Positions 36,195-46,199 of a DNA stretch of 46,540 bases are shown here, piece by piece. Below the pieces are notes generated by a model. It was given only the letters and a program-made list of their open reading frames with translations. It was not told where the DNA came from and did not search any database. How positions within the stretch are numbered: position 1 is the first letter of the stretch; each line of letters opens with the position of its first letter. The DNA is from Chromobacterium aquaticum (GTDB lineage Bacteria > Pseudomonadota > Gammaproteobacteria > Burkholderiales > Chromobacteriaceae). The DNA lies in contig NZ_JAJOHW010000102.1 of NCBI RefSeq assembly GCF_021129195.1, positions 1 to 46,540 of the forward strand. Direction: 5' to 3'. The position numbers were made by a program, and so were the translations under genes.

Positions 36195-37175
36195 TCAGCC
36201 AAACAGGTGAGCGATGGCGGCGCGCTCTTCTTCCAGTTCGGCCAGGGTGAAGTTCATCCGCTCGCGGCTGAATTCGTCGATTTCCAGACCTTGCACAATC
36301 TTGTATTCGCCATTTTCGCATACAACCGGGAAGCCGTACATCACGCCTTCCGGGATGCCGTAGGAACCGTCGGACGGAATGCCCATGGTCACCCATTTGC
36401 CCTGGCTGCCCAGCACCCAGTCATGCACATGGTCGATGGCGGCGTTGGCGGCGGAGGCGGCGGAAGACAGGCCGCGCGCTTCGATGATGGCGGCGCCGCG
36501 CTTACCCACGGTGGGCAGGAATACATCGCGGTTCCAGGCTTCGTCATTGATCATGGCCTTGACCGGCTGGCCATCAATGCTGGCGAAGCGGTAGTCGGCG
36601 TACATGGTCGGCGAGTGGTTGCCCCATACCGCCAGCTTTTCGATGGCGGCCACCGGCTTGCCGGTCTTGGCGGCGATCTGGGACAGCGCGCGGTTGTGGT
36701 CAAGACGCAACATGGCGGTGAAGTTTTTCGGATTCAGGTCCGGAGCGGACTTCATCGCGATCCAGGCGTTGGTGTTGGCCGGGTTGCCCACCACCAGCAC
36801 TTTCACGTCGCGGGCGGCGTGGTCGTTCAGCGCCTTGCCCTGCACGGTGAAGATGGCGCCGTTGGCTTCCAGCAAGTCCTTGCGTTCCATGCCCTTGCTG
36901 CGCGGACGGGCGCCCACCAGCAGCGCGACCTTGACGTCCTTGAAAGCAACGTTCGGATCGTCGGTGGCGACCATGCCGGCCAGCAGCGGGAAGGCACAGT
37001 CTTCGAGTTCCATCATCACGCCCTTGAGCGCGGTCTGGGCTTGCGGCAGGTCCAGCAATTGCAGGATGACCGGCTGGTCCTTGCCGAGCATTTCGCCACT
37101 GGCAATGCGGAACAGCAGGCTGTAGCCGATCTGGCCGGCTGCGCCGGTAACGGCAACGCGAACGGGAGCTTTCAT
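36195..37175 (-). CDS. mdh: Malate dehydrogenase
   Basis: NAD-dependent malate/oxaloacetate interconversion of the TCA cycle. ATG 37175 with AAGGAG 9 nt upstream gives 326 aa; the 5' extension in frame is not MDH-like. It has the Rossmann motif [19 protein letters not shown], substrate-binding Arg in [27 protein letters not shown] and the catalytic His in [11 protein letters not shown]. This is the longer MDH group shared by betaproteobacteria and eukaryotic cytosol. It is divergent from a GntR gene with an operator-like array between them and close to the sdh-gltA-suc genes. Confidence 0.97.
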   Translation of the reverse strand: MKAPVRVAVTGAAGQIGYSLLFRIASGEMLGKDQPVILQLLDLPQAQTALKGVMMELEDCAFPLLAGMVATDDPNVAFKDVKVALLVGARPRSKGMERKDLLEANGAIFTVQGKALNDHAARDVKVLVVGNPANTNAWIAMKSAPDLNPKNFTAMLRLDHNRALSQIAAKTGKPVAAIEKLAVWGNHSPTMYADYRFASIDGQPVKAMINDEAWNRDVFLPTVGKRGAAIIEARGLSSAASAANAAIDHVHDWVLGSQGKWVTMGIPSDGSYGIPEGVMYGFPVVCENGEYKIVQGLEIDEFSRERMNFTLAELEEERAAIAHLFG

Positions 37176-37321
37176 TGGCGGACTCTCCTTTGATGTATCC
37201 GATAATGATGATAGGCAGATATTGCTCTGCAGCATTGAATGCTTTTGTGCGGCTGAGTGTATCACGGAGTATAGCCAATGTGGGGGTGTAATCCTCATCA
37301 GAAAAGCTGATAGCCGCTTCA

Positions 37322-37346
37322 AAGTCTTATGTCTTATATAAGACTT
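37322..37346. promoter_or_regulatory. GTCTTAT operator-like array between mdh and the GntR gene
   Basis: GTCTTAT occurs twice in tandem (37324-37330, 37331-37337) and is followed directly by its inverse ATAAGAC (37338-37344). The second and third form the perfect 14-bp palindrome GTCTTATATAAGAC; the first and third form AAGTCTTAT-N7-ATAAGACTT. It lies 39 bp before the GntR ATG and about 147 bp before the mdh ATG. GntR-type proteins bind such symmetric sites. Confidence 0.6.
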
Positions 37347-37385
37347 GTATTTACGCTTGATTTGTTTGGTGATACAACAGAGAAC

Positions 37386-38120
37386 ATGACAGATCGACCG
37401 CTGCGTAGACAGCCGCTGTACAGCCAGATTCGGCAGTTGCTGCAACGCAGGATCGGTGATGGCGAGTGGCAGGAAAATGATGCGCTGCCCAGCGAATGGG
37501 AGCTGGCCGCCGAGCTGGGCGCAAGCCAGGGCACCGTGCGCAAGGCCTTGAGCGAGCTGGTGGTCGACGGCCTGCTGTATCGCGAGCAGGGCAAGGGCAC
37601 TTTCGTGGCGCCGGCGCCCAGCGAGTGGGGCGATGGCCTGATGCTGACGCCGGGCCTGTTCAATGAGCCGCCGGATGATCTGGCGCGAGAATTTCTGGGT
37701 ATTTCCCGCGGCAATGCCAGCGATGATATGGCGGCGGCGTTGCGGATGCGGCGCGCGGCGCCTTTACTGAGAGTTCGGCAGCTGTGGCGCTGGCACGGCA
37801 TTCCGGTGGCGGTGGACGAGGCCTTTCTGCCGGCGGATGAGTTCGATGGACTGGACGCGCGCTGGCTGCGCGGTTCGTCCGGCGTGTACCAGGCGCTGCA
37901 GCAGCGTTTCGGCATCCGCCTGAAGGTGTTGTGCGAGCAGTTTCGCGCGGTGATGCTGCCGCGCGAGGAGAGCGCGCTGCTGGGTGTGACCGGCATGGTG
38001 GCCGAGGTACCGGCTTTGAGCCTGGTGCGTATTTCCGGCTCCATGGATGGAGCGCCGCTGGAGTGGCGGCAACGTTATTGTCTGACCCACAATTGGGCCT
38101 ATACCGCCCGCCGAGCTTGA
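37386..38120 (+). CDS. GntR-family regulator, HutC/UTRA subfamily
   Basis: 244 aa from ATG 37386; the upstream in-frame ATG at 37329 would run through the operator-like array and is unlikely. Winged helix at about 8-75 ([66 protein letters not shown]), then a UTRA ligand-binding domain (about 95-240). It lies between mdh and the sdh operon. Autoregulation and control of mdh or sdh is inferred from the palindromes at 37322-37346. Confidence 0.93.
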   Translation: MTDRPLRRQPLYSQIRQLLQRRIGDGEWQENDALPSEWELAAELGASQGTVRKALSELVVDGLLYREQGKGTFVAPAPSEWGDGLMLTPGLFNEPPDDLAREFLGISRGNASDDMAAALRMRRAAPLLRVRQLWRWHGIPVAVDEAFLPADEFDGLDARWLRGSSGVYQALQQRFGIRLKVLCEQFRAVMLPREESALLGVTGMVAEVPALSLVRISGSMDGAPLEWRQRYCLTHNWAYTARRA

Positions 38121-38134
38121 AGCGGCGGGCTTTT
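38106..38134 (+). terminator. Terminator overlapping the GntR stop codon
   Basis: GCCCGCC-(11 nt)-GGCGGGC followed by TTTTG; the stem starts within the last codons of the GntR gene. It would separate this gene from sdhC. Confidence 0.6.
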
Positions 38135-38183
38135 GAAGCAGTATCGCCAGACTGGCGCGCGGCAAAAAACGGGCCGCGGCCGG

Positions 38184-38319
38184 TCTAGTTTTGCTAGAAT
38201 CCCCGGGTCATATTGCACCGCGATATTCCTGGTGCGGCATGAGCGGTAATGATGGGCATCCAGCCATAACAACAACGGAGCCCCTCAAGCGGGCGGTCTC
38301 GAAGCGGACCGTCTGTTGT
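38184..38319 (+). promoter_or_regulatory. Structured leader upstream of sdhC
   Basis: The 236-bp gap before sdhC holds an inverted repeat TCTAG-TTTTG-CTAGA-like element (38184-38198) and a nested stem: outer ACAACA/TGTTGT (38269-38274 with 38314-38319) enclosing CGGTC/GACCG (38294-38298 with 38307-38311). The sdhC ribosome-binding site lies about 25 nt further down. No convincing -35/-10 pair could be assigned. Confidence 0.35.
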
Positions 38320-38356
38320 GTAACCTCTTGGTTCTAAAAACATCCAAGGAAGCCAT

Positions 38357-38731
38357 ATGCAGAAGCAACGTCCAAAGCACCTGGATCTGGCCAAGATCAG
38401 ATTGCCGATTCCCGGCATCGTCTCGATCTTGCACCGGATCAGCGGTGTTGCGCTGTTCTTTTCTCTCCCACTGTTGATTTACCTGCTGCACGGTTCGCTG
38501 AGTTCGGCCGAATCGTTCGAAACCTACCGCGCCGTGGTCGGCCACCCGCTGATGAAGCTGGTGCTGCTGGGCCTGTTGTGGGCTTATATGCACCACTTCT
38601 GTGCCGGTATCCGTTTCCTGTTCCTTGATATTCACAAGGGCCTCGAATTGCAAACCGCCCGCGCCACCGCCAAGACCGTCGTGGCCGTCAGCCTGGCGCT
38701 GACCGTGGTTCTGGGAGTCGCTCTATGGTAA
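38357..38731 (+). CDS. sdhC: Succinate dehydrogenase cytochrome b556 subunit
   Basis: 124 aa membrane anchor with three hydrophobic helices. RPKHLDLAKIRLPIPGIVSILHRISGV carries the Ser/Arg quinone-site motif (SILHRISG), and the HH in YMHHFCAGIRFL includes the likely haem ligand. AAGGAAGCCAT precedes the ATG. First gene of sdhCDAB; it overlaps sdhD by 7 bp. Confidence 0.96.
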   Translation: MQKQRPKHLDLAKIRLPIPGIVSILHRISGVALFFSLPLLIYLLHGSLSSAESFETYRAVVGHPLMKLVLLGLLWAYMHHFCAGIRFLFLDIHKGLELQTARATAKTVVAVSLALTVVLGVALW

Positions 38732-39069
38732 ATCGCAATGTCGTCGGCGCCGGCTATGGTCTGCGCGATTGGATTATGCAGCGCGTGACCGCGGTGATCA
38801 TGCTGATCTATACCGTGGCTTTGGCTTTGTTCCTGCTGACCATGCCGTCCGGCTACGAAGGCTGGAAAGCGTTCTTCGGCCAGGTCTGGGTGCAGGTGCT
38901 GACCCAAGTGACCCTGACCGCGCTGTTCCTGCACGTCTGGGTGGGCATCCGCGATCTGTGGATGGATTACGTGAAGCCGGCGGGCACCCGTCTGGCGCTG
39001 CATGTGTTCACCATCGTCTGGCTGGTTTCCTGTTTTATCTATTCCGTTAAAGTGGTCTGGGGGCTGTAA
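38725..39069 (+). CDS. sdhD: Succinate dehydrogenase hydrophobic anchor subunit
   Basis: 114 aa, three transmembrane segments. RNVVGAGYGLRDWIMQRVTAVIMLIYT and LHVWVGIRDLWMDYVKP are typical of the proteobacterial SdhD anchor, with the haem-side His in LHVWVGIRD. Its TAA shares one base with the sdhA ATG, indicating coupled translation. Confidence 0.95.
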   Translation: MVNRNVVGAGYGLRDWIMQRVTAVIMLIYTVALALFLLTMPSGYEGWKAFFGQVWVQVLTQVTLTALFLHVWVGIRDLWMDYVKPAGTRLALHVFTIVWLVSCFIYSVKVVWGL

Positions 39070-40841
39070 TGGGTATTCCTGTTCGTCATTTCGACGCCGT
39101 TATCGTTGGGGCAGGCGGAGCAGGCATGCGCGCGGCCCTGCAATTGTCCGAGGCCGGCCTGAAGACAGCGGTGCTGTCCAAGGTGTTCCCGACCCGTTCC
39201 CACACCGTGGCCGCCCAGGGCGGCGTGTCCGCTTCGCTCGGCAACTCCGAGGAAGATCATTGGCACTGGCATATGTACGACACCGTCAAGGGGTCGGACT
39301 GGCTGGGCGACCAGGACGCCATCGAATTCATGTGCCGCGAAGCGCCCAAGGTGGTGGTGGAGCTGGAGCACTTCGGCATGCCGTTCGACCGCAACGCCGA
39401 CGGCACCATTTACCAGCGCCCGTTCGGCGGCCATATGTCGAATTTCGGCGAGAAGCCGGTGCGCCGCGCCTGCGCCGCCGCCGACCGCACCGGTCACGCC
39501 ATGCTGCACGCGCTGTACCAGCGCAATGTGCGTGCCAACACCCATTTCTTCGTTGAATGGATGGCGCTGGATCTGATCCGCGATGCCGAAGGCAATGTCC
39601 AGGGCGTGATCGCCATGGAAATGGAAACCTCGGAAATCGTCGTGTTCCAGGCCAAGGCCACCTTGTTCGCCACCGGCGGCGCCGGCCGCATCTTCTCCTC
39701 GTCCACCAATGCCTTCATCAATACCGGCGACGGCCTGGGCATGGCCTCCCGCGCCGGCATCCCGCTGGAAGACATGGAGTTCTGGCAGTTCCACCCGACC
39801 GGCGTGGCCGGCGCCGGCGTGTTGATCACCGAAGGCGTGCGCGGCGAAGGCGGCATTCTGCGCAACGCGCAGGGCGAGCGCTTCATGGAGCGCTACGCGC
39901 CCAACGCCAAGGACCTGGCGTCCCGCGACGTGGTGTCGCGCGCGATGGTGACCGAGATCAACGAAGGCCGCGGCTGTGGCCCGAACAAGGATCACGTGCT
40001 GTTGGACATCACCCACCTGGATCCGGAAGTGATCATGTCCAAGTTGCCGGGCATCCGCGAGATCTCGATCAAGTTCGCCGGCGTGGACCCGATCAAGGCC
40101 CCGATTCCGGTGGTGCCGACCTGCCATTACCAGATGGGCGGCATTCCCACCAACTACCACGGCGAAGTGGTGGTGCATGGCGAAAAAGTGCAGGGCTTCT
40201 ACGCCGCTGGCGAATGCGCGTGCGCGTCGGTGCACGGCGCCAACCGCCTGGGCACCAACTCGCTGCTGGACTTGCTGGTATTCGGCAAGAGCTCGGCCAA
40301 CTCGATGATCGAGTACATCAAGCAGCATCCGGAGGATCTGCCGGAACTGGCGCTGGCCGATGTCGAGCGCTCCGTCGCCCGCGTCGAGCGCCTGAACACT
40401 CAGACCGGCGGTGTGCAAGTCAATGACGCGCGCGAGGCGATGCAGCGCACCATGCAGGCGCACTGCGGCGTGTTCCGCTTCAAGGACATGCTGGCCGAAG
40501 GCGTGGAGAAGATTCTGGAAGTGGAGAAGATGGTGCAGCGCACCGAAATCTCCGACAAGTCCAATGTCTTCAACACCGCCCGCATCGAGGCGCTGGAGCT
40601 GGAGAACCTGATCGAAGTGGCCAAGGCCACGATGATCTCGGCGAATGCCCGCACCGAGAGCCGTGGCGCCCATGTGCGCGACGATGCCAAGGACACCGAG
40701 GAAACCCCGAACGGCCGCGACGACAAGAACTGGCTGAAGCACACGCTGTGGTATCGCGAAGCCAACCGTCTGGACTACAAGCCGGTCAATCTGAAGCCGC
40801 TGTCGGTCGATACGATCGCGCTGAAGACCCGCTCCTACTAA
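39069..40841 (+). CDS. sdhA: Succinate dehydrogenase flavoprotein subunit
   Basis: 590 aa. Oxidises succinate to fumarate with covalent FAD: VIVGAGGAGMRAALQLSEAG binds FAD, and the His in TRSHTVAAQGG is the usual attachment site. Catalytic-region motifs QFHPTGVAGAGVLITEGVRGEGG, HYQMGGIPTNYHGEV and GANRLGTNSLLDLLVFGK are intact, and the C-terminus (LKPLSVDTIALKTRSY) is standard. Flavinylation normally needs SdhE, encoded two genes downstream. Confidence 0.98.
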   Translation: MGIPVRHFDAVIVGAGGAGMRAALQLSEAGLKTAVLSKVFPTRSHTVAAQGGVSASLGNSEEDHWHWHMYDTVKGSDWLGDQDAIEFMCREAPKVVVELEHFGMPFDRNADGTIYQRPFGGHMSNFGEKPVRRACAAADRTGHAMLHALYQRNVRANTHFFVEWMALDLIRDAEGNVQGVIAMEMETSEIVVFQAKATLFATGGAGRIFSSSTNAFINTGDGLGMASRAGIPLEDMEFWQFHPTGVAGAGVLITEGVRGEGGILRNAQGERFMERYAPNAKDLASRDVVSRAMVTEINEGRGCGPNKDHVLLDITHLDPEVIMSKLPGIREISIKFAGVDPIKAPIPVVPTCHYQMGGIPTNYHGEVVVHGEKVQGFYAAGECACASVHGANRLGTNSLLDLLVFGKSSANSMIEYIKQHPEDLPELALADVERSVARVERLNTQTGGVQVNDAREAMQRTMQAHCGVFRFKDMLAEGVEKILEVEKMVQRTEISDKSNVFNTARIEALELENLIEVAKATMISANARTESRGAHVRDDAKDTEETPNGRDDKNWLKHTLWYREANRLDYKPVNLKPLSVDTIALKTRSY

Positions 40842-40854
40842 GGGTGCCATCAAG

Positions 40855-41565
40855 ATGACTACCGAAACCGTCAAATTCCGCATCTACCGCTACAACCCGG
40901 AAACCGATGCCAAGCCGTATATGCAGGACATCAGCGTGGACATGAACTCCACCGAGCACAAGCTCTTGGACGCGCTGGTCAAGCTGAAGGTGAAGGACGA
41001 CACGCTGAGCTTCCGCCGCTCCTGTCGCGAAGGCGTCTGCGGTTCCGACGCGATGAACATCAACGGCAAGAACGGTCTGGCCTGCCTGACCGACTTCCGT
41101 GATCTGAAACAGCCGATCGAGCTGCGTCCGCTGCCGGGCCTGCCGGTGGTCCGCGATCTGATCGTGGACATGACCCAGTTCTTCAAGCAGTACCACTCGA
41201 TCAAGCCCTATGTGGTCAACGACACGCCGCCGCCGGAACGCGAACGCAAGCAGTCGCCGGAAGACCGCAAGGAGCTGGATGGTTTGTACGAGTGCATCCT
41301 GTGCGCGTGCTGCTCGACCTCCTGCCCGTCGTTCTGGTGGAACCCGGACAAGTTCGTCGGTCCGGCCGGCTTGTTGGCCGCCTATCGCTTCATCGCGGAT
41401 ACCCGCGACGAAGCCACCAAGGAGCGCCTGGACAACCTGGAAGACCCGTATCGTCTGTTCCGCTGCCACACCATCATGAACTGCGTGGACGTGTGTCCTA
41501 AGGGCCTGAACCCGACCAAGGCGATTGGCAAGATCAAGGACCTGATGGTCAAGCGTGCAGTATGA
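40855..41565 (+). CDS. sdhB: Succinate dehydrogenase iron-sulfur subunit
   Basis: 236 aa. N-terminal [2Fe-2S] ligands in SCREGVCGSDAMNINGKNGLAC; C-terminal [4Fe-4S] and [3Fe-4S] ligands in CILCACCSTSCPSFWWNPDKF and CHTIMNCVDVCPKGLNP. It passes electrons from SdhA to ubiquinone at the SdhC/SdhD interface. The stop overlaps the sdhE start by 4 bp. Confidence 0.98.
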   Translation: MTTETVKFRIYRYNPETDAKPYMQDISVDMNSTEHKLLDALVKLKVKDDTLSFRRSCREGVCGSDAMNINGKNGLACLTDFRDLKQPIELRPLPGLPVVRDLIVDMTQFFKQYHSIKPYVVNDTPPPERERKQSPEDRKELDGLYECILCACCSTSCPSFWWNPDKFVGPAGLLAAYRFIADTRDEATKERLDNLEDPYRLFRCHTIMNCVDVCPKGLNPTKAIGKIKDLMVKRAV

Positions 41566-41810
41566 GCGCCTACGATCCGATTGAACTCAAGCGGATCCGT
41601 TGGCGGTCGCGGCGGGGCTTGCTGGAACTGGACCTGGTGCTGGAGAAATTCTTCGCCGGTCCCTTCGATCAGCTGACCCCCGTCGAGATTGAGGCTTATC
41701 GGCGGTTGCTGGATTTGCCCGATACCGATTTTCTGGATGTCGTCAGCGGCAAGGCCGATCTGGACGATCCGGAAGAAATGGCCATCGTGGCGATCCTCCG
41801 CTCGCTCTGA
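41562..41810 (+). CDS. sdhE: FAD assembly factor SdhE
   Basis: 82 aa, YgfY/Sdh5 family. The [13 protein letters not shown] segment holds the conserved RGxxE motif required for helping FAD attach to SdhA. It sits between sdhB and gltA and overlaps sdhB by 4 bp, which fits its role in the complex. Confidence 0.95.
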   Translation: MSAYDPIELKRIRWRSRRGLLELDLVLEKFFAGPFDQLTPVEIEAYRRLLDLPDTDFLDVVSGKADLDDPEEMAIVAILRSL

Positions 41811-41863
41811 CGGCTGTGCATCACCCCAATTACAACGACCATAAACCGACTGGGAGTATTGCT

Positions 41864-43156
41864 GTGGAAACTGATCGCAAAGTAACGCTCACATACAACG
41901 AGGGTAAGGACACTCTGGATCTGCCGGTCCAGAGTGGCACTTTGGGGCCGGATGTTGTCGACATCCGCACCTTTTCCAAAACCGGCATGTTCACGTTTGA
42001 CCCGGGTTTCCTGGCCACCGCCAGCTGCGAGTCCGGCATCACCTTCATCGACGGCGACCTGGGCCAGCTCTACTACCGCGGCTACCCGATCGAGCAGCTC
42101 GCCGAGAAGAGCGACTATCTGGAAGTCTGCTACCTGCTGCTGAACGGCGAACTGCCGACCGCGGCGCAGCGCAAGGACTTCGAGAGGGGCATCATGCGTC
42201 ATAATATGCTGCATGATCAGCTGATGAGCCTGTTCAAGGGCTTCCGCCGCGACGCGCACCCGATGGCGGTGATGGTGGGCGTGGTGGGCGCGCTGTCCGC
42301 CTTCTACCATGACTCGCTGGACATCTCCAATCCTGAGCATCGCCGCATTTCCGCGCATCGCCTGGTGGCCAAGCTGCCGACCATCGCCGCGCAAGCTTAC
42401 CGCTACAACAAGGGCCTGCCGTTCTCCTACCCGAAAAACGGCCTGACCTACGCGGAAAACTTCCTGCACATGATGTTCTCCACTCCGTGCGAAGAGTACA
42501 AGGTGAACCCGGTGCTGGCGCGCGCGCTGGATCGCATCTTCACCCTGCACGCCGACCACGAGCAGAACGCCTCCACCTCCACCGTGCGTCTGGCCGGCTC
42601 TTCCGGCGCCAACCCGTTCGCGTGTATCGCCGCCGGCATCGCCTGCCTGTGGGGCCCGTCCCATGGCGGCGCCAACGAAGCCGTGCTGAAGATGCTGGAC
42701 GAGATCGGCAGCGTGGAGAACGTGGCCGACTTCATGCAGGGCGTGAAGGACAAGCGTTACAAGCTGATGGGCTTCGGCCACCGCGTGTACAAGAACATGG
42801 ACCCGCGCGCCTCCATCATGAAGCAGACCTGCGACGAAGTGCTGAACGAGCTGGGCCTGCACAACGATCCCAAGTTCAAGCTGGCGATGGAACTGGAAAA
42901 GATCGCGCTGTCCGATCCCTACTTCATCGAGCGCAAGCTGTACCCGAACGTGGACTTCTACTCCGGCATCGTGTTGTCGGCGATCGGCATCCCGGTGTCG
43001 ATGTTCACCCCGATCTTCGCGCTGGCCCGCACCGTGGGCTGGATCGCTCACTGGAGCGAAATGATCTCCGACCCGGCGATGAAGATCGGCCGCCCGCGCC
43101 AGTTGTACACCGGCGCTCCGCGCCGAGACTTCACTGCGGTGGAGAAACGCAAGTAA
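41864..43156 (+). CDS. gltA: Citrate synthase, type II
   Basis: 430 aa starting at GTG 41864 with GGGAG 7-8 nt upstream; a GTG at 41816 would add 16 poorly conserved residues. It carries the hexameric type II pattern: [19 protein letters not shown], the [15 protein letters not shown] block, the His in [29 protein letters not shown] and the C-terminal [14 protein letters not shown]. Last gene of the sdhCDAB-sdhE-gltA unit, followed by a strong terminator. Confidence 0.97.
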   Translation: METDRKVTLTYNEGKDTLDLPVQSGTLGPDVVDIRTFSKTGMFTFDPGFLATASCESGITFIDGDLGQLYYRGYPIEQLAEKSDYLEVCYLLLNGELPTAAQRKDFERGIMRHNMLHDQLMSLFKGFRRDAHPMAVMVGVVGALSAFYHDSLDISNPEHRRISAHRLVAKLPTIAAQAYRYNKGLPFSYPKNGLTYAENFLHMMFSTPCEEYKVNPVLARALDRIFTLHADHEQNASTSTVRLAGSSGANPFACIAAGIACLWGPSHGGANEAVLKMLDEIGSVENVADFMQGVKDKRYKLMGFGHRVYKNMDPRASIMKQTCDEVLNELGLHNDPKFKLAMELEKIALSDPYFIERKLYPNVDFYSGIVLSAIGIPVSMFTPIFALARTVGWIAHWSEMISDPAMKIGRPRQLYTGAPRRDFTAVEKRK

Positions 43157-43167
43157 GCAGGAACGAG

Positions 43168-43203
43168 GGTTGGCTGGAGCAGGGCTTCAGCCAGCCTTTT
43201 TTT
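43168..43203 (+). terminator. Terminator after gltA
   Basis: GGTTGGCTG-(11 nt)-CAGCCAGCC (one wobble) followed by seven T. It divides the sdh-gltA unit from sucA-sucB. Confidence 0.9.
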
Positions 43204-43354
43204 CCGGCCCGAAGCCAGGGCCGGTCAAGGGCAGAATGTTATGGGAAGCACAACAACAAGTTTTTCCGATAGCGTTTTCCCCATGCAGCAACAGGGAGTT
43301 CGCGCCAGGGCGTAGCTGGCCGGATTCCGCACAGAAACGACAAAGGGTAGCCCC

Positions 43355-46183
43355 ATGATGCAATCCATGTACAGCCATTCTTACCTGTTCGGTGGGAATG
43401 CACCGTTCATCGAGGAGCTGTACGAACAGTACCTCGCTGACGCCAATTCCGTTCCGAATGAGTGGCGCGACTATTTCGACAAGCTGGCGCAAGCGCCCGG
43501 CGCTGCCGAACGCGATGTGCCGCACATGCCGATCCAGGAATCCTTCATTCAGCTGGCCAAGAAGCCGGCCGCCGGCCAGCGCGCCAGCAGCGGGGCGGAA
43601 TGGGAGACCATGCAAAAGCAGGTGGGGGTGCTGAAACTGATTTCCGCCTACCGCGTGCTGGGCAGCCGCCAGGCCAACCTGGACCCCTTGAAGCGCATGG
43701 ATCAGGAACTGGTGCGCGAACTGGACCCGGCTACCCACGGCCTGACCGGCGCCGACATGGCGGTGCAGTTCAACGCCGGCTCGCTGGTGGGCCCGCAGAA
43801 AATGCCGCTGTCCGACATTCTGGCGCGCCTGAAGCAGACCTACTGCGGCAATATCGGCGTCGAGTACATGCACATCACCAAGTCGGATGAAAAGCATTGG
43901 GTGCAAAAACGCTTCGAGGGCGATCTGTCCACGCCGCGTTACGACGCGGCCAAGAAGCAGCGTATCCTGAAGCAGATCACCGCCGCCGAGACGCTGGAAC
44001 GCTATCTGCACACCAAATACGTCGGCCAGAAACGCTTCTCGCTGGAAGGCGGCGAATCCGCCATCGCCGCGCTGGATCACCTGATCCAGAACGCCACCGG
44101 TCAGGGCGTGCAGGAACTGATCATCGGCATGGCCCACCGCGGCCGTCTGAACGTGCTGGTCAACACCCTGGGCAAGCTGCCGCGCGATCTGTTCGCTGAA
44201 TTCGAAGGCAAGGCCGCCCAGCAAATGGCCTCCGGCGACGTGAAGTACCACATGGGCTTCTCCTCCGACATCCCGACCGCCGACGGTCCGATGCATGTGT
44301 CGCTGGCGTTCAACCCCTCGCACCTGGAAATCGTCAACCCGGTGGTGGAAGGCTCGGTGCGCGCGCGTCAGGAACGCCGCAAGGACGCGGAACGCAAGAC
44401 CGCGGTGCCGGTATTGATCCACGGCGACTCCGCCTTTGGCGGCCTGGGCGTCAACCAGGGCACTTTCAACCTGTCGCAGACCCGCGGCTACGGCACCGGT
44501 GGCACGATACACATCGTGATCAACAACCAAGTGGGCTTCACCACCTCGGACACCCGCGACATCCGCTCCACCATGTATTGCACCGACGTGGCCAAGATGA
44601 TCGAAGCGCCGATCTTCCACGTCAACGGCGATGATCCGGAAGCCGTCTGCTATGTGATGCAGGCCGCGCTGGACTACCGGATGACCTTCAAGAAGGACGT
44701 GGTCATCGATCTGGTGTGCTATCGCAAATTGGGCCACAACGAGGGCGACGACCCGTTCCTGACCCAGCCGATGATGTACAAGAAGATCGCCAAGCATCAG
44801 GGCGTGCGCGCGATGTACGCCGAGCGCCTGGTGCAGGAAGGCGTGCTGAAGGCGGAAGAAACCGACGCGCAGATCCAGGCCTACCGCGACGCGCTGGACA
44901 AGGGCGAGCACGTAGAGCAGACCGCGCTGACCAATTACAAGCGCGAACACGCGCTGGACTTCAGCCAGTACCTGGGCACCCACTGGGCGCATCCGACCGA
45001 CACCTCGCTGCCGCAGGCCGACATCCAGCGCCTGACCGACAAGTTCACCTCGCTGCCGGAAGGCTTCAAGCTGCACCCGACGGTGCAGAAAGTGCTGACC
45101 GCGCGCAAGGCGATGGCCGCCGGTGAGCAGAACGCGGACTGGGGCATGGCCGAGACCCTGGCTTACGCCAGCCTGGTGACCAACGGCTTCGGCGTGCGCC
45201 TGTCCGGCGAAGACTCCGGCCGCGGCACCTTCTCCCACCGCCATTCGGTGCTGCACGACCAGAACCGCGAGAGCTGGGACCAGGGCAGCTATGTGCCGCT
45301 GCGCAATATGTCCGACAACCAGGCCGATTTCCTGGTGATCGACTCCATCCTGAACGAAGAAGCGGTGCTGGCCTATGAATACGGCTATGCCTGTTCCGCT
45401 CCGGATCAGTTGGTGATCTGGGAAGCCCAGTTCGGCGACTTCGCCAACGGCGCCCAGGTGGCCATCGACCAGTTCATTTCCTCCGGCGAGACCAAGTGGG
45501 GCCGTCTGTGCGGCCTGACCACCATCCTGCCGCACGGCTACGACGGCCAGGGCCCGGAACACTCGTCCGCGCGCCTGGAGCGTTGGCTGCAACTGTGCGC
45601 CGAGCACAATATGCAGGTGGTGATGCCGTCCGAAGCCTCGCAGATGTTCCACATGCTGCGTCGCCAGGTGCTGCGCCCGTATCGCAAGCCGCTGGTCATC
45701 TTCCTGTCCAAGCGCCTGCTGCGCTTCAAGGATTCGATGAGCCCGATCGAAGCGTTCACCAATGGCAGCTTCCGCCCGGTGATCGGCGACGCGGTGGTGC
45801 AGGATGCCAAGAAGGTCAAGCGCGTGCTGCTGTGCGCCGGCCAGGTGTATTACGACCTCGCCGCCGCCCGCAAGGAGCGCGGCCTGGAGGACGATATCGC
45901 CATCGTGCGCATCGAGCAGCTGTATCCGTTCCCGACCGAGCAAGTGGCCGCCGAACTGGCGCGCTTCCCGCAGGCTCGCGAAGTGATGTGGGTGCAGGAA
46001 GAGCCGCGCAACCAGGGTGCCTGGTATCAGATCCGCCATCGTCTGGAAGGCCTGTTGGGCGCCAAGCAGTCGCTGTCCTTCGCCGGTCGTCCGTCGTCCG
46101 CTTCCCCGGCCGTAGGCTATATGAGCAAACACGTCGCCCAACTCAAGGCTTTCGTTGAAGAAGCCATGTCGGTCGCCAAATAA
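43355..46183 (+). CDS. sucA: 2-oxoglutarate dehydrogenase E1 component
   Basis: 942 aa thiamine-diphosphate enzyme that decarboxylates 2-oxoglutarate and transfers succinyl to the lipoyl group of SucB. It begins MMQSMYSHSYLFGGNAPFIEELYEQYL (ATG 43355 or 43358; AAGGG upstream). The E1o motifs MAHRGRLNVLVNTLGKLPRDLFAEFEG, FNPSHLEIVNPVVEG, HGDSAFGGLGVNQGTFNLS, HVNGDDPEAVCYVMQ and RKLGHNEGDDPFLTQPMMY are intact, and the second pyrimidine-binding half has SGEDSGRGTFSHRHSVL. A leader of about 150 bp separates it from the gltA terminator. Confidence 0.98.
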   Translation: MMQSMYSHSYLFGGNAPFIEELYEQYLADANSVPNEWRDYFDKLAQAPGAAERDVPHMPIQESFIQLAKKPAAGQRASSGAEWETMQKQVGVLKLISAYRVLGSRQANLDPLKRMDQELVRELDPATHGLTGADMAVQFNAGSLVGPQKMPLSDILARLKQTYCGNIGVEYMHITKSDEKHWVQKRFEGDLSTPRYDAAKKQRILKQITAAETLERYLHTKYVGQKRFSLEGGESAIAALDHLIQNATGQGVQELIIGMAHRGRLNVLVNTLGKLPRDLFAEFEGKAAQQMASGDVKYHMGFSSDIPTADGPMHVSLAFNPSHLEIVNPVVEGSVRARQERRKDAERKTAVPVLIHGDSAFGGLGVNQGTFNLSQTRGYGTGGTIHIVINNQVGFTTSDTRDIRSTMYCTDVAKMIEAPIFHVNGDDPEAVCYVMQAALDYRMTFKKDVVIDLVCYRKLGHNEGDDPFLTQPMMYKKIAKHQGVRAMYAERLVQEGVLKAEETDAQIQAYRDALDKGEHVEQTALTNYKREHALDFSQYLGTHWAHPTDTSLPQADIQRLTDKFTSLPEGFKLHPTVQKVLTARKAMAAGEQNADWGMAETLAYASLVTNGFGVRLSGEDSGRGTFSHRHSVLHDQNRESWDQGSYVPLRNMSDNQADFLVIDSILNEEAVLAYEYGYACSAPDQLVIWEAQFGDFANGAQVAIDQFISSGETKWGRLCGLTTILPHGYDGQGPEHSSARLERWLQLCAEHNMQVVMPSEASQMFHMLRRQVLRPYRKPLVIFLSKRLLRFKDSMSPIEAFTNGSFRPVIGDAVVQDAKKVKRVLLCAGQVYYDLAAARKERGLEDDIAIVRIEQLYPFPTEQVAAELARFPQAREVMWVQEEPRNQGAWYQIRHRLEGLLGAKQSLSFAGRPSSASPAVGYMSKHVAQLKAFVEEAMSVAK

Positions 46184-46199
46184 CCACTGAATGAGTTCG

